This document shows, in pieces, positions 1 to 12,740 of a DNA stretch of 64,000 nucleotides; position 1 is the stretch's first letter, and every line of letters starts with the position of its first letter. The notes beneath the pieces were generated by a model. The model saw only the letters and a program-made list of their open reading frames with translations. It did not search any database and was not told where the DNA came from. The DNA is from Limnephilus marmoratus (Eukaryota; Arthropoda; Insecta; Trichoptera; Limnephilidae), in assembly GCA_917880885.1 (NCBI GenBank), contig OU862910.1, forward strand, positions 19,108,710-19,172,709, given 5' to 3'. The position numbers and the translations under genes are program-made.

Positions 1-3000
1 GGTTCAGTGCAAAAGGGTCCAAGTTATGACCGACCCCAAGTTTAACAAATTCCTTAGAAGGCCGAACCCAAGTGTTAAAACGACTGGACCCAAGTGTTCA
101 AACGATGCATTATTGATTAAATCGGTCTAATTCTAAGTCAGAATACAAAATTTCACGCGATTCAGTGCCATAGAGCCGACGTTTTGACCAACCCCAAGTT
201 TAACAAAGTCTTTGAAAGGCGGAACCCAAGTGATAAAAAGATGGATTTTTTATATATTCGTGAACAGACTATTCTTAGTCAGAATCCAAAATTTCGGGCG
301 GTTCTGTGGCATAGGGTCCAAGTAATGACCGACCTTAAGGTTAACAATGTGTTGATAGGACCAAACCCAAGTCTTAAATTGACCGAACCCAAGAATTAAA
401 AAGATACATTTTTTTAATCGATCTGATTCTTAGTTCGAATCCAAAATTTCACGCGGTTCAGTGCCATAGGGTCCAAGTTATGACCCACCCCAAGTTTAAC
501 AAAGTCTTTAAAAGGCCGAACCCAAGTGTTAAAACGACAGAACCCAAGTATTAAAACGATGCATTTTTGATTGATTCGTGAACAGACGATTCTTGGTCAG
601 AATCCAAAATTTCGGGTGGTTTAGTGCCAGAGAGTCCAAGTTATGACCGACCCCAAGGTTAACACTGGTTGATAGGACCAAACCCAAGTCATAAAACAAC
701 CGAACCCAAGTATTAAAACGATGCATTATTGATTAAATCGGTCTAATTCTAAGTCAGAATACAAAATTTCACGCGGTTCAGAGCCATAGAGCCGACTTTA
801 TGACCAACACAAAGTTTAACAAAGTCTTTGAAAGGCGGAACCCAAGTGTTAAAACGATGCATTTTTGTTTGATTCGTGAACAGACGATTCTTAGAATCCA
901 AAATTTCGGGTGGTTTAGTGCCATAGGGTCCACGCTATGACCGACCCCAAGGTTAACAATGTGTTGATAGGACCAAACCCAAGTCTTTAAACGACCGAAC
1001 CCAAGTATTTAAACGATGCATTTTTGATTATTTCGGTCGGATTCTTAGTCAGAATCCAAAAATTTATGCGGTTCAATGCCAAAGAGCCCAAGTTATGACC
1101 AACCCCAAGTTTAACAAAGTCTTAAAAGGTTGAACTCATCTGTTCAAATGACCGAACCCAAGTATTAAAACGATGCATTTTTGATAGATTAGTGAACATA
1201 CCACGAATCTTTTAATCAGAATCCAAAATGTCAGGCGGTTCAGTGCAATAGGGTCCAAGTTATGACCGACCCCAAGTTTAAGAGACTTTAAAAGACCAAA
1301 AGACTTTAAAAGACCGAACCCAAGTGTTAAAACGACCGAACCCAAGTATTAAAACGATGCATTTTTGATAGATTAGTGAACATACCACGATTCTTCTAAT
1401 CAGAATCCAAAATGTCAGGCGGTTCAGTGCAATAGGGTCCAAGTTATGACCGACCCCAAGTTTAACAAATTCTTTAGAAGGCCGAACCCAAGTGTTAAAA
1501 CGACCGAACCCAAGTATTAAAACGATGCATTATGATTAATTTGGTCTGATTCTTTGTCAGAATCCAAAAATTTCACGCGGTTCAATGCCATAGAGCCCAA
1601 GTTATGGCCAAACCCAAGTTTAACAAAGTCTTTAAAAGGCCGAACCCAAGTGTTAAAACGACCGAACCCAAGTATTAAACCGATGCATTTTTGATTGAAT
1701 CGGTCTGATTCTTAGTCTTAAAATTTCAGTGCCATAGGGTCCACGTTATGACCCACCCCAAGTTTAACAAAGTCTTTAAAAAGCCAAACCCAAGTGTTAA
1801 AACGACCGAACCCAAGTATTAAAACGATGCATTATTGATTAAATCGGTCTAATTCTAAATCAGAATACAAAATTTCACGCAATTCAGTGCCATAGAGCCG
1901 ACGTTTTGACCAACCCCAAGTTTAACAAAGTCTTTGAAAGGCGGAACCCAAGAGATAAAACGATGGATTTTTTAATTATTCGTGAACAGACGATTCTTAG
2001 TCAGAATCCAAAATTTCGGGCGGTTCTGTGGCATAGGGTCCAAGTAATGACCGACCTTAAGGTTAACAATGTGTTGATAGGACCAAACCAAAGTCTTAAA
2101 TTGACCGAACCCAAGTATTAAAAAGATGCATTTTTTTAATCGGTCTGATTCTTAGTTCGAATCCAAAATTTCACGCGGTTAAGTGCCATAGGGTCCAAGT
2201 TATGACCCACGCCAAGTTTAACAAAGTCTTTAAAAGGCCGAACCCAAGTGTTAAAACGACAGAACCCAAGTATTAAAACGATGCATTTTAGATTGATTCG
2301 TGAACAGACGATACTTGGTCAGAATCCAAATTTTCGGGTGGTTCAGTGCCAGAGAGTCCAAGTTATGACCGACCCCAAGGTTAACACTGGTTGATAGGAC
2401 CAAACCCAAGTCATAAAACGACCGAACCCAAGTATTAAAACGATGCATTATTGATTAAATCGGTCTAATTCTAAGTCAGAATACAAAATTTCACGCGGTT
2501 CAGAGCCATAGAGCCGACTTTATGACCAACACAAAGTTTAACAAAGTCTTTGAAAGGCGGAACCCAAGTGTTAAAACGATGCATTTTTAATTGATTCGTG
2601 AACAGACGATTCTTAGAATCCAAAATTTCGGGTGGTTTAGTGCCATAGGGTCCACGCTATGACCGACCCCAAGGTTAACAATGTGTTGATAGGACCAAAC
2701 CCAAGTCTTTAAACGACCGAACCCAAGTATTTAAACGATGCATTTTTGATTATTTCGGTCGGATTCTTAGTCAGAATCCAAAAATTTATGCGGTTCAATG
2801 CCAAAGAGCCCAAGTTATGACCAACCCCAAGTTTAACAAAGTCTTAAAAGGTTGAACTCATCTGTTCAAATGACCGAACCCAAGTATTAAAACGATGCAT
2901 TTTTGATAGATTAGTGAACATACCACGAATCTTTTAATCAGAATCCAAAATGTCAGGCGGTTCAGTGCAATAGGGTCCAAGTTATGACCGACCCCAAGTT

Positions 3001-6000
3001 TAAGAGACTTTAAAAGACCAAAAGACTTTAAAAGACCGAACCCAAGTGTTAAAACGACCGAACCCAAGTATTAAAACGATGCATTTTTGATAGATTAGTG
3101 AACATACCACGATTCTTCTAATCAGAATCCAAAATGTCAGGCGGTTCAGTGCAATAGGGTCCAAGTTATGACCGACCCCAAGTTTAACAAATTCTTTAGA
3201 AGGCCGAACCCAAGTGTTAAAACGACCGAACCCAAGTATTAAAACGATGCATTATGATTAATTTGGTCTGATTCTTTGTCAGAATCCAAAAATTTCACGC
3301 GGTTCAATGCCATAGAGCCCAAGTTATGGCCAAACCCAAGTTTAACAAAGTCTTTAAAAGGCCGAACCCAAGTGTTAAAACGACCGAACCCAAGTATTAA
3401 ACCGATGCATTTTTGATTGAATCGGTCTGATTCTTAGTCAGAATCCAAAATTTCACGCGGTTCAGTGCCATAGGGTCCACGTGATGACCCACCCCAAGTT
3501 TAACAAAGTTTTTAAAAAGCCGAACCCAAGTGTTAAAACGACCGAACCCAAGTATTAAAACGATGCATTATTGATTAAATCGGTCTAATTCCAAATCAGA
3601 ATACAAAATTTCACACAATTCAGTGCCATAGAGCCGACGTTTTGACCAACCCCAAGTTAAACAAAGTCTTTGAAAGGCGGAACCCAAGAGATAAAACGAT
3701 GGATTTTTTAATTATTCGTGAACAGACGATTCTTAGTCAGAATCCAAAATTTCGGGCGGTTCTGTGGCATAGGGTCCAAGTAATGACCGACCTTAAGGTT
3801 AACAATGTGTTGATAGGACCAAACCAAAGTCTTAAATTGACCGAACCCAAGTATTAAAAAGATGCATTTTTTTAATCGGTCTGATTCTTAGTTCGAATCC
3901 AAAATTTCACGCGGTTAAGTGCCATAGGGTCCAAGTTATGACCCACGCCAAGTTTAACAAAGTCTTTAAAAGGCCGAACCCAAGTGTTAAAACGACAGAA
4001 CCCAAGTATTAAAACGATGCATTTTAGATTGATTCGTGAACAGACGATACTTGGTCAGAATCCAAATTTTCGGGTGGTTCAGTGCCAGAGAGTCCAAGTT
4101 ATGACCGACCCCAAGGTTAACACTGGTTGATAGGACCAAACCCAAGTCATAAAACGACCGAACCCAAGTATTAAAACGATGCATTATTGATTAAATCGGT
4201 CTAATTCTAAGTCAGAATACAAAATTTCACGCGGTTCAGAGCCATAGAGCCGACTTTATGACCAACACAAAGTTTAACAAAGTCATTGAAAGGCGGAACC
4301 CAAGTGTTAAAACGATGCATTTTTAATTGATTCGTGAACAGACGATTCTTAGAATCCAAAATTTCGGGTGGTTTAGTGCCATAGGGTCCACGCTATGACC
4401 GACCCCAAGGTTAACAATGTGTTGATAGGACTAAACCCAAGTCTTTAAACGACCGAACCCAAGTATTTAAACGATGCATTTTTGATTATTTCGTTCTGAT
4501 TCTTAGTCAGAATCCAAAAATTTATGCGGTTCAATGCCAAAGAGCCCAAGTTATGACCAACCCCAAGTTTAACCAAGTCTTTAAAAGGCCGAACCCAAGT
4601 GTTAAAACGACCGAACCCAAGTATTAAACCGATGCATTTTTGATTGAATCGGTCTGATTCTTAGTCAGAATCCAAAATTTCACGCGGTTCAGTGCCATAG
4701 GGTCCACGTGATGACCCACCCCAAGTTTAACAAAGTTTTTAAAAAGCCGAACCCAAGTGTTAAAACGACCGAACCCAAGTATTAAAACGATGCATTATTG
4801 ATTAAATCGGTCTAATTCCAAATCAGAATACAAAATTTCACACAATTCAGTGCCATAGAGCCGACGTTTTGACCAACCCCAAGTTAAACAAAGTCTTTGA
4901 AAGGCGGAACCAAAGAGATAAAACGATGGATTTTTTATTTATTCGTGAACAGACGATTCTTAGTCAGAATCCAAAATTTCGGGCGGTTCTGTGGCATAGG
5001 GTCCAAGTAATGACCGACCTTAAGGTTAACAATGCGTTGATAGGACCAAACCCAAGTCTTAAATTGACCGAACCCAAGTATTAAAAAGATGCATTTTTTT
5101 AATCGGTCTGATTCTTAGTTCGAATCCAAAATTTCACGCGGTTAAGTGCCATAGGGTCCAAGTTATGATCCACCCCAAGTTTAACAAAGTCTTTAAAAGG
5201 CCGAACCCAAGTGTTAAAACGACAGAACCTAAGTATTAAAACGATGCATTTTTGATTGAATCGGTCTGATTCTTAGTCAGAATCCAAAAATTTCTTGCGG
5301 TCTCAATGCCAAAGAGCCCAAGTTATGACCAACCCCAAGTTTAACAAAGTCTTTAAAAGGTCGGACCCAAGTGTTAAAACGACCGAACCCAAGTATTAAA
5401 ACGATGCATTTTTGAGTGATTCGTGAACATACTAGGATTCTTTAAATCATAATCCAAAATGTCAAGCGGTTCAGTGCAATAGGGTCCAAGTTATGCCCGC
5501 CCCAAGTTTAACAAAGTCTTTAAAAGGCCGAACCCAAGTGTGAAAACGACCGAATCCAAGTATTAAAGGATGCATGTTTGATTGAATCGGTCTGATTTTT
5601 AGTCAGAATCCAAAATTTCACGCGGTTCAGTGCCAATGAGCCCAAGTTATGACCAAACCCAAGTTTAATAAAGTCTTGAAAAGGCCGAACCCAAGTGTTA
5701 AAACGACCGAACCCAAGTATTTAAACAATGCATTTTTGATTGAATCGGTCTGATTCTTAGTCAGAATCCAAAATTTCACGCGGTTCAGTGCCATAGGGTC
5801 CAAGTTATGACCGACCCCAAGTTTAACAAAGTCTTTTAAAGGCCGAACCCAAGTGTTAAAACGACAGAACCCAAGTATTAAAACGATGCATTTTTGATTG
5901 AATCGGTCTGATTCTTAGTCTGAATCCAAAATTTCACGCGGTTCAGTGCCAATGAGCCCAAGTTATGACCAACCCCAAGTTTAACAAAGTCCTTAAAAGG

Positions 6001-9000
6001 CGGAACCCAAGTATTAAAACGATGCATTTTTGATTGATTTGTTAACAGACGATTCTTAGCCAGAATCCAAAATTTCGGGCGGTTCAGTGCCAGAGGGTCT
6101 AAGTTATGACCGACCCCAAGTTTAACAATGTGTTGATAGGACCAAACCCAAGTCTTAAAACGACCGAACCCAAGTGTTAAAACGACCGAACCCAAATATT
6201 AAAACCACTCATTATTGATTAAATCGGTTTAATTCTAAGTCAGAATTCAAAATTTCACGCGGTTCAGTGCCATAGAGCCGACGTTATGACCAACTCCAAG
6301 TTTATCAAAGTCTTTAAAAGGCGGATCCCAAGTGTTAAAACGACCGAACCCAAGTTTTAAAACAATGCATTTTTGATTGATTCGTGAACAGACGATTCTT
6401 AGTCAGAATCCAAAATTTCGGGCAGTTCTGTGGCATAGGGTCCAAGTAATGACCGACCTATAGGTTATCAATGTGTTGATATGACCAAACCCAAGTCTTA
6501 AATTGACCGAACCCAAGTATTAAAACGATGCATTTTTTGAATCGGTCTGATTCTTACTTCGAATCCAAAATTTCACGCGGTTCAATGCCATAGGGTCCAA
6601 GTTATGACCCACCCCAAGTTTAACAAAGTCTTTAAATGGCCGAACCCAAGTGTTAAAACGACAGAACCCAAGTATTAAAACGATGCATTTTTGAATGATT
6701 CTTAGTCAGAATCCAAAAGTTCGGGTGGTTCAGTGCCAGAGAGTCCAAGATATCACCGACCCCAAGGTTAACAATGTGTTGATAGGACCAAACCCAAGTC
6801 ATAAAATGACCGAACCCAAGAATCAAAACGATGAATTATTGATTAAATCGGTCTAATTCTAAGTCAGAATACAAAATTTCACGCGGTTCAGAGCCATAGA
6901 GCCAACTTTATGACCAACACAAAGTTTAACAAAGTCTTTGAAAGGCGGAACCCAAGTGTTAAAAGGATGCATTTTTGATTGATTCGTGACCAGACGATTC
7001 TTAGAATCCAAAATTTCGGGTGGTTTAGTGCCATAGGGTCCACGCTATGACCGACCCCAAGGTTAACAATGTGTTGATCGGACCAAACCTAAGTCTTTAA
7101 ACGACCGAACCCAAGTATTTAAACGATGCATTTTTGATTATTTCGGTCTGATTCTTAGTCAGAATCCAAAAATTTAAGCGGTTCAATGCCAAAGAGCTCA
7201 AGTTATGACCAACCCCAAGTTTAACAAAGTCTTTTAAAGACCGAACCCAAGTGTTAAAACGACCGAACCCAAGTATTAAAACGATGCATTTTTGGTAGAT
7301 TCGTGAACATACCACGATTCTTCTAATCAGAATCCAAAATGTCAGGCGGTTCAGTGCAATAGGGTCCAAGTTATGACCAACCCCAAGTTTAACAAATTCT
7401 TTAGAAGGCCGAACACAAGTGTTAAAACGATGTATTATTGATTAAATCGGTCTAATTCTAAATCAGAATACAAAATTTCACGCGGTTCAGTGCCATAGAG
7501 CAGACTTTATGACCAACACCAAGTTTAACAAAGTCTTTGAAAGGCGGAACCCAAGTGTTAAAACCATGCATTTTTGATTGATTTGTGAACAGACGATTCT
7601 TAGTCAGAATCCAAAATTTCGGGCGGTTCAGTGCCATAGGGTCCAAGTTATGACCGACCCCAAGGTTAACAATGTGTTGATAGGACTAAACCCAAGTCTT
7701 AAAACGACCGAACCCAAGTATTAAAACGATGCATTTTTGATTAATTTGGTCTGATTCTTAGTCAGAATCCAAAAATTTCATGCGGTTCAATGCCAATGAG
7801 CCCAAGTTATGACCAAACCCAAGTTTAACAAAGTCTTTAAAAGACCGAACCCAAGTATTAAAACGACGCATTTTTGATTGATTCGTGAACAGACGAATCT
7901 TAGTCAGAATCCAAAATTTCAGCCGGTTCTGTGCCATAGGGTTTAAGTAATGGCCGACCTTAAGGTTAACAATGTGTTGATAGGACCAAACCCAAGTCTT
8001 AAAACGATGCATTTTTCATTGAATCGGTCTGATTCTTAGTCAGAATCCAAAACTTCACGCGGGTCAGTGCCAATGAGCCCAAGTTATGACCAACCCCAAG
8101 TTTAACATAGTCCTTAAAAGGCGGAACCCAAGTGTTAAAACGACCGAACCCAAGTATTAAAACGATGCATTTTTGATTGATTCGTGAACACACGATTCTT
8201 AGCCAGAATCCAAAATTTGGGGCGGTTCAGTGCCAGAGGGTCCAAGTTATGACCGACCCCAAGTTTAACAAATCCTTTAGAAGGCCGAACCCAAGTGTTA
8301 AAACGACCGAACCCAAGTATTAAAACGATGCATTTTTGATAGATTCGGTCTGATTCTTAGTCAGAATCCAAAATTTCATGCTGTTCATTGCCAAAGATCC
8401 CAAGTTATGACCACCCCAAGTTTAACAAAGTCTTTATAAGACCGAACCGAAGTGTTAAAACGACCGAACCCAAGTATTAAAACGATGCATTTTTGATAGA
8501 TTCGTGAACATCCCAAGATTCTTCTAATCAGAATCCAAAATGTCAGGCGGTTCAGTGCAATAGGGTCCAAGTTATGACCAACCCCAAGTTTAACAAATTC
8601 TTTAGAAGGCCGAACCCAAGTGTTAAAACGACCGAACCCGTGTATTAAAACGATGTATTATTGATTAAATCGGTCTAATTCTAAATCAGAATACAAAATT
8701 TCACGCGGTTCAGTGCCATAGAGCCGACTTTATGACCAACGCCAAGTTTAACAAAGTCTTTGAAAGGCGGAACCCAAGTGTTAAAACCATGCATTTTTGA
8801 TTGATTTGTGAACAGACGATTCTTAGTCAGAATCCAAAATTTCGGGCGGTTCAGTGCCATAGGGTCCAAGTTATGACCGACCACAAGGTTAACAATGTGT
8901 TGAAAGGACCAAACCCAAGTCTTAAAACGACCGAACCCAAGTATTAAAACGATGCATTTTTGATTAATGTGGTCTGTTTCTTAGTCAAAATCCAAAAATT

Positions 9001-11718
9001 TCATGCGGTTCAATGCCAATGAGCCCAAGTTATGACCAAATCCAAGTTTAAAAAAGTCTTTAAAAGGCCGAACCCAAGTGGTAAAATGACCAAACCCAAG
9101 TATTAAAACGATGCATTTTTGATTGACTAAAATTTCACGCGGTTCAGTGCCATAGGGTCCAAGTTATGACCGACCCCAAGGTTTTAACAATGTGTTGATA
9201 GGACCAAACCCAAGTCTTAAAACGACCGAACCCAAGTATTTAAACGATGCATTTTTGATTAATTCGGTCTGATTCTTAGTCAGAATCCAAAAATTTATGC
9301 GGTTCAATGCTAAAGAGCCCAAGTTATGACCAACCCCAAGATTAACAAAGTCTTAAAAGGTTGACCCCATGTGTTCAAATGACCGAACCCAAGTATTAAA
9401 ACGATGCATTTTTTATTGATTCGTGAACATACCACGATTCTTTTTATCAGAATCCAAAATATCAGGCGGTTCAGTGCAATAGGGTCCAAGTGATGACCGA
9501 CCCCAAGTTAAACAAACACTTTAGAAGGCCGAACCCAAGTGTTAAAACGACCGAACCCAAGTATTAAAACGATGCATTTTTGATAGATTCGGTCTGATTC
9601 TTAGTCAGAATCCAAAATTTCATGCTGTTCAATGCCAAAGAGCCCTAGTTATGACCACCCCAAGTTTAACAAAGTCTTTATAAGACCGAACCTAAGTGTT
9701 AAAACGACCGAACCCAAGTATTAATACGATGCATTTTTCATAGATTCGTGAACATACCACGATTCTTCTAATCAGAATCCAAAATGTCAGGCGGTTCAGT
9801 GCAATAGGGTCCAAGTTATGACCAACCCCAAGTTTAACAAATTCTTAAGAAGGCCGAACCCAAGTGTTAAAACGACCGAACCAGTGTATTAAAACGATGT
9901 ATTATTGATTAAATCGGTCTAATTCTAAATCAGAAAACAAAATTTCACGCGGTTCAGTGCCATAGAGCAGACTTTATGACCAACACCAAGTTTAACAAAG
10001 TCTTTGAAAGGCGGAACCCAAGTGATAAAACGATGCATTTTTGATTGATTCGTGAACAGACGATTCTTAGTTAGAATCCAAAAATTCCGGCGGTGCCATA
10101 TGGTCCAAGTTATGACCGACCACAAGTTAAACAAAGTCTTTAAAAGGCCGAACCCAAGTGTTAGAACGACCGAACCCAAGTATTAAAACGATGCATTTTT
10201 GATTGAATCGGTCTGATTCTTAGTCAGAATCCAAAATTTCACGCGGTTCAGTGCCATAGGGTCCAAGTTATGACCGACCCCAAGGTTAACAATGTGTTGA
10301 TAGGACCAAACCCAAGTCTTAAAACGACCGAACCCAAGTGTTAAAACGACCGAACCCAAGTATTAAAACGATGCATTATTGATTAAATCGGTCTAATTCT
10401 AAGTCAGAATACAAAATTTCACGCGGTTCAGTGTCATAGAGCTGACGTTATGACCAACCCCAAGTTTAACAAAGTCTTTAAAAGGCCGAACCCAAGTGTT
10501 AAAACGACCGAACCCAAGTATTAAAACGATGCATTTTTGATTGAATCGGTCTGATTCTTAGTCAGAATCCAAAATTTCACGCGGTTCAGTGCCATAGGGT
10601 CCAAGTTATGACCGACCCCAAGGGTAACAATGTGTTGATAGGACCAAACTCAAGTCTTAAAACGACCGAACCCATATGTGTTAATACGATATGTTATTGA
10701 TTAAATCGGTCTAATTCTAAGTCAGAATACAAAATTTCACCCGGTTCAGTGCCATAGAGCCGACGTTATGACAAAACCCCAAGTTTATCAAAGTCTTTGA
10801 AAGGCGGAACCCAAGTGTTAAAACGACCGAACCCAAGTTTTAAAACGATGCATTTTTGATTGATTCGTGAACAAACCACGATTCTTTTAATCAGAATCCA
10901 AAATGTCAGGTGGTTCAGTGCAAAAGGGTCCAAGTTATGACCGATCCCAAGTTCAACAAAGTCTTTAAAAGGCCGAACCCAAGTGTTTAAACGACCGAAC
11001 CCAAGTATTAAAACGACGCATTTTTGATGGAATCGGTCTGATTCTTAGTCAGAATCCAAAATTTCACGCGGTTCAGTGCCATAGTGCCGACGTTATGACC
11101 AACCCCAAGTTTAACAAAGTCTTTAAAAGGTCGAACCCAAGTGTATAAACGACCGAACCCAAGTATTAAAACGATGCATTTATGATTGATTCGTGAACAT
11201 ACCACGATTCTTTAAATCAGAATCCAAAATGTCAGGCGGTTCAGTGCAATAGGGTCCAAGTTATGACCGACCCCAAGTTTAACAAATTCTTTAGAAGGCC
11301 GAACGCAAGTGTTAAAACGACCGAACCCAAGTAATAAAACGATGCATTATTGATTAAATCGGTCTAATTCTAAGTCAGAATACAAAATTTCAGGCCCATT
11401 TTGGGCCGAACCCAAGTGTTACAACGACTGAACCCAAGTATTAAAACGATGCATTTTTAATTGAATCAGTCTGGTTCTTAGTCAGAATCCAAAATTTCAC
11501 GCGGTTCAGTGCCATAGGGTCCAAGTTATGACCGACCCCAAGGTTAACAATGTGTTGATAGGACCAAAACCAAGTCTTAAAACGACCGAACGCAAGTATT
11601 AAAACGATGCATTTTTGATTGATTCGTGAACAGACCATGATTCTAAGTCAGAATCCACAATTTCACGCGGTTCAGTGCCATAGAGCTCAAGTTATGACCA
11701 ACCCCAAGTTTATCAAAG
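1..11718. repeat. Satellite array block 1 (~164-bp monomer)
   Basis: Head-to-tail tandem repeat of a roughly 164-bp monomer. Landmarks in order are CGATGCATTTTTGATTGATT, then GTCAGAATCCAAAATTTC, then GGTTCAGTGCCATAGGGTCC, then AAGTTATGACCGACCCCAAG, then two copies of a 22-bp subrepeat whose core is GAACCCAAGTRTTAAAACGA. Several 5'-half variants alternate: TTCGTGAACAGACGATTCTT, AATCGGTCTGATTCTTAG, TTCGTGAACATACCACGATT and ATTAAATCGGTCTAATTC. The 3' half alternates between AGTTTAACAAAGTCTTTAAA and AGGTTAACAATGTGTTGATA. Near 11390 one monomer is truncated at a small snapback (GGCCCATTTTGGGCC). Repeated short reading frames in the block are satellite translated by chance, not genes. The block ends at the BEL A target-site duplication ACTTT. 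Confidence 0.97.
109..5100. repeat. Higher-order repeat, ~1.72-kb unit, about 2.7 copies
   Basis: The marker ATTATTGATTAAATCGGTCT, followed by the same ordered series of variant monomers, begins at 109, 1831, 3567 and 4794. This gives periods of 1722, 1736 and 1227 bp. The first two units (about 10.5 monomers each) are nearly identical by eye across their whole length, including rare variants such as GTTGAACTCATCTGTTC. The third unit lacks about 500 bp (roughly three monomers), including that variant. This is the standard picture of unequal exchange acting on a multi-monomer unit. Confidence 0.9.
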
Positions 11719-11723
11719 ACTTT

Positions 11724-12211
11724 TGAATCATGCACGGGGCATGGGGATGAGAGTAACCTTGCGGATACCCTTGCTAAGACGCTAATGGATTTCGTTGAGT
11801 TATGCCCAACCACCAAACACGAAAGGTATAACACAATTAAGTGGTACTCACGGTAGTTGTCTTCTGGCTTGGTGATAGTCACAGATGTCCATAGCGCTCG
11901 ATATTGTTCTATTTGATTGTTAGAACTTCGGTAAGGTTTGAGTCACGAGTTCACACAAAATATACGAAAGAATACGGTAGGATTTATACTTTATGTGACG
12001 ATATGATGAATAACACTTCGGCTCGGTGCGAAATGTCACTATACGATCGGGGGTTAGCAACGGACTGACTTGTTGACGATAAAGCGCTTGTCACTTGTTG
12101 ACCGTGTAGTTAGGTACCCTTATTGTGCGGAATTCCCAAGTCTGGGTTCCTGCCGATCTCGTGTGACAATCGGAGCACAAAACGAAAGAAATCCATCAGC
12201 GTTTTGAAACA
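11724..12211 (-). repeat. BEL A 3' LTR
   Basis: 488 bp, TG...CA ended in plus orientation (TGAATCATGC ... TTGAAACA). It lies downstream of the minus-strand coding region, so it is the 3' LTR. It matches the copy at 19141-19628 except at six bases. ACTTT lies immediately outside at 11719-11723. Confidence 0.93.
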
Positions 12212-12491
12212 TTCCGCCCACCAAAATACAGCAAATTGTATTTTAAAGAAAAGTTGAACGTTAAGCGAAACGCAGAATGCCAAGAAATGTAACGTCGATG
12301 AAAAGAAGACGAAGCAGAAGAACTAGTTTTAAACGATAACTAGATGTAGATAAACTAGACGAAAAGAAACTAAATGATACGATTTACATAGACGTAAAAA
12401 GAATAAAACGAACCGCGAAACGATGATGATTAGTCACATTGCCTAGGCAATGGACACGATTAGGTGAATGGTCTTGTAAGAGAAGATCCAT
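12212..12491 (-). other. BEL A 3' untranslated region with polypurine tract
   Basis: No gene is visible. On the minus strand the last bases before the LTR read GGTGGGCGGAA, which fits a polypurine tract priming plus-strand synthesis. The rest is A/G-rich and carries no recognisable integrase core or env, so the 3' part of pol has been deleted. Confidence 0.6.
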
Positions 12492-12740
12492 TCAACGTAC
12501 GAAGCGTAACGATTGCACAAGATTTTTAATAATGATTCTAATCACTTGCTCCGTAGAGAGTGATGTCCAATGTTTGGTTAAAGATAGAATACGAATTTCG
12601 AAATGATTAAGTAGAAAATCCGAACGACGAGAGGCTTTGTTATGAAAGTTGTGTACGAATAGATAACAGTAAGCAGTAAGACGTTGGAGTTTCCGAATAC
12701 GATATAATTTGTTTAATAAAAGTTTAGCAGAATATATCAT
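12492..12740 (-). pseudogene. BEL A pol remnant: region preceding integrase
   Basis: An 82-codon frame containing KLQRLTAYCYLFVHN, the conserved stretch of BEL/Pao Pol just upstream of the integrase zinc-binding domain. It is out of frame with the RT frame that ends at 12724, overlapping its last 17 bp, so a frameshift separates them. It stops before any integrase DDE residue. The only possible role was as part of Pol; it is non-functional. Confidence 0.7.

Noticed and set aside
184..399. Many 60-105-codon open frames repeated across the satellite on both strands, with near-identical translations
   Set aside because: They recur wherever the same monomer variant recurs, often begin at TTG, and have no domain. 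They are translated satellite, not a gene family.
1..11718. Regular direct repeats resembling a CRISPR array
   Set aside because: The whole 164-bp period is conserved, including the supposed spacers; no cas genes; the context is eukaryotic.
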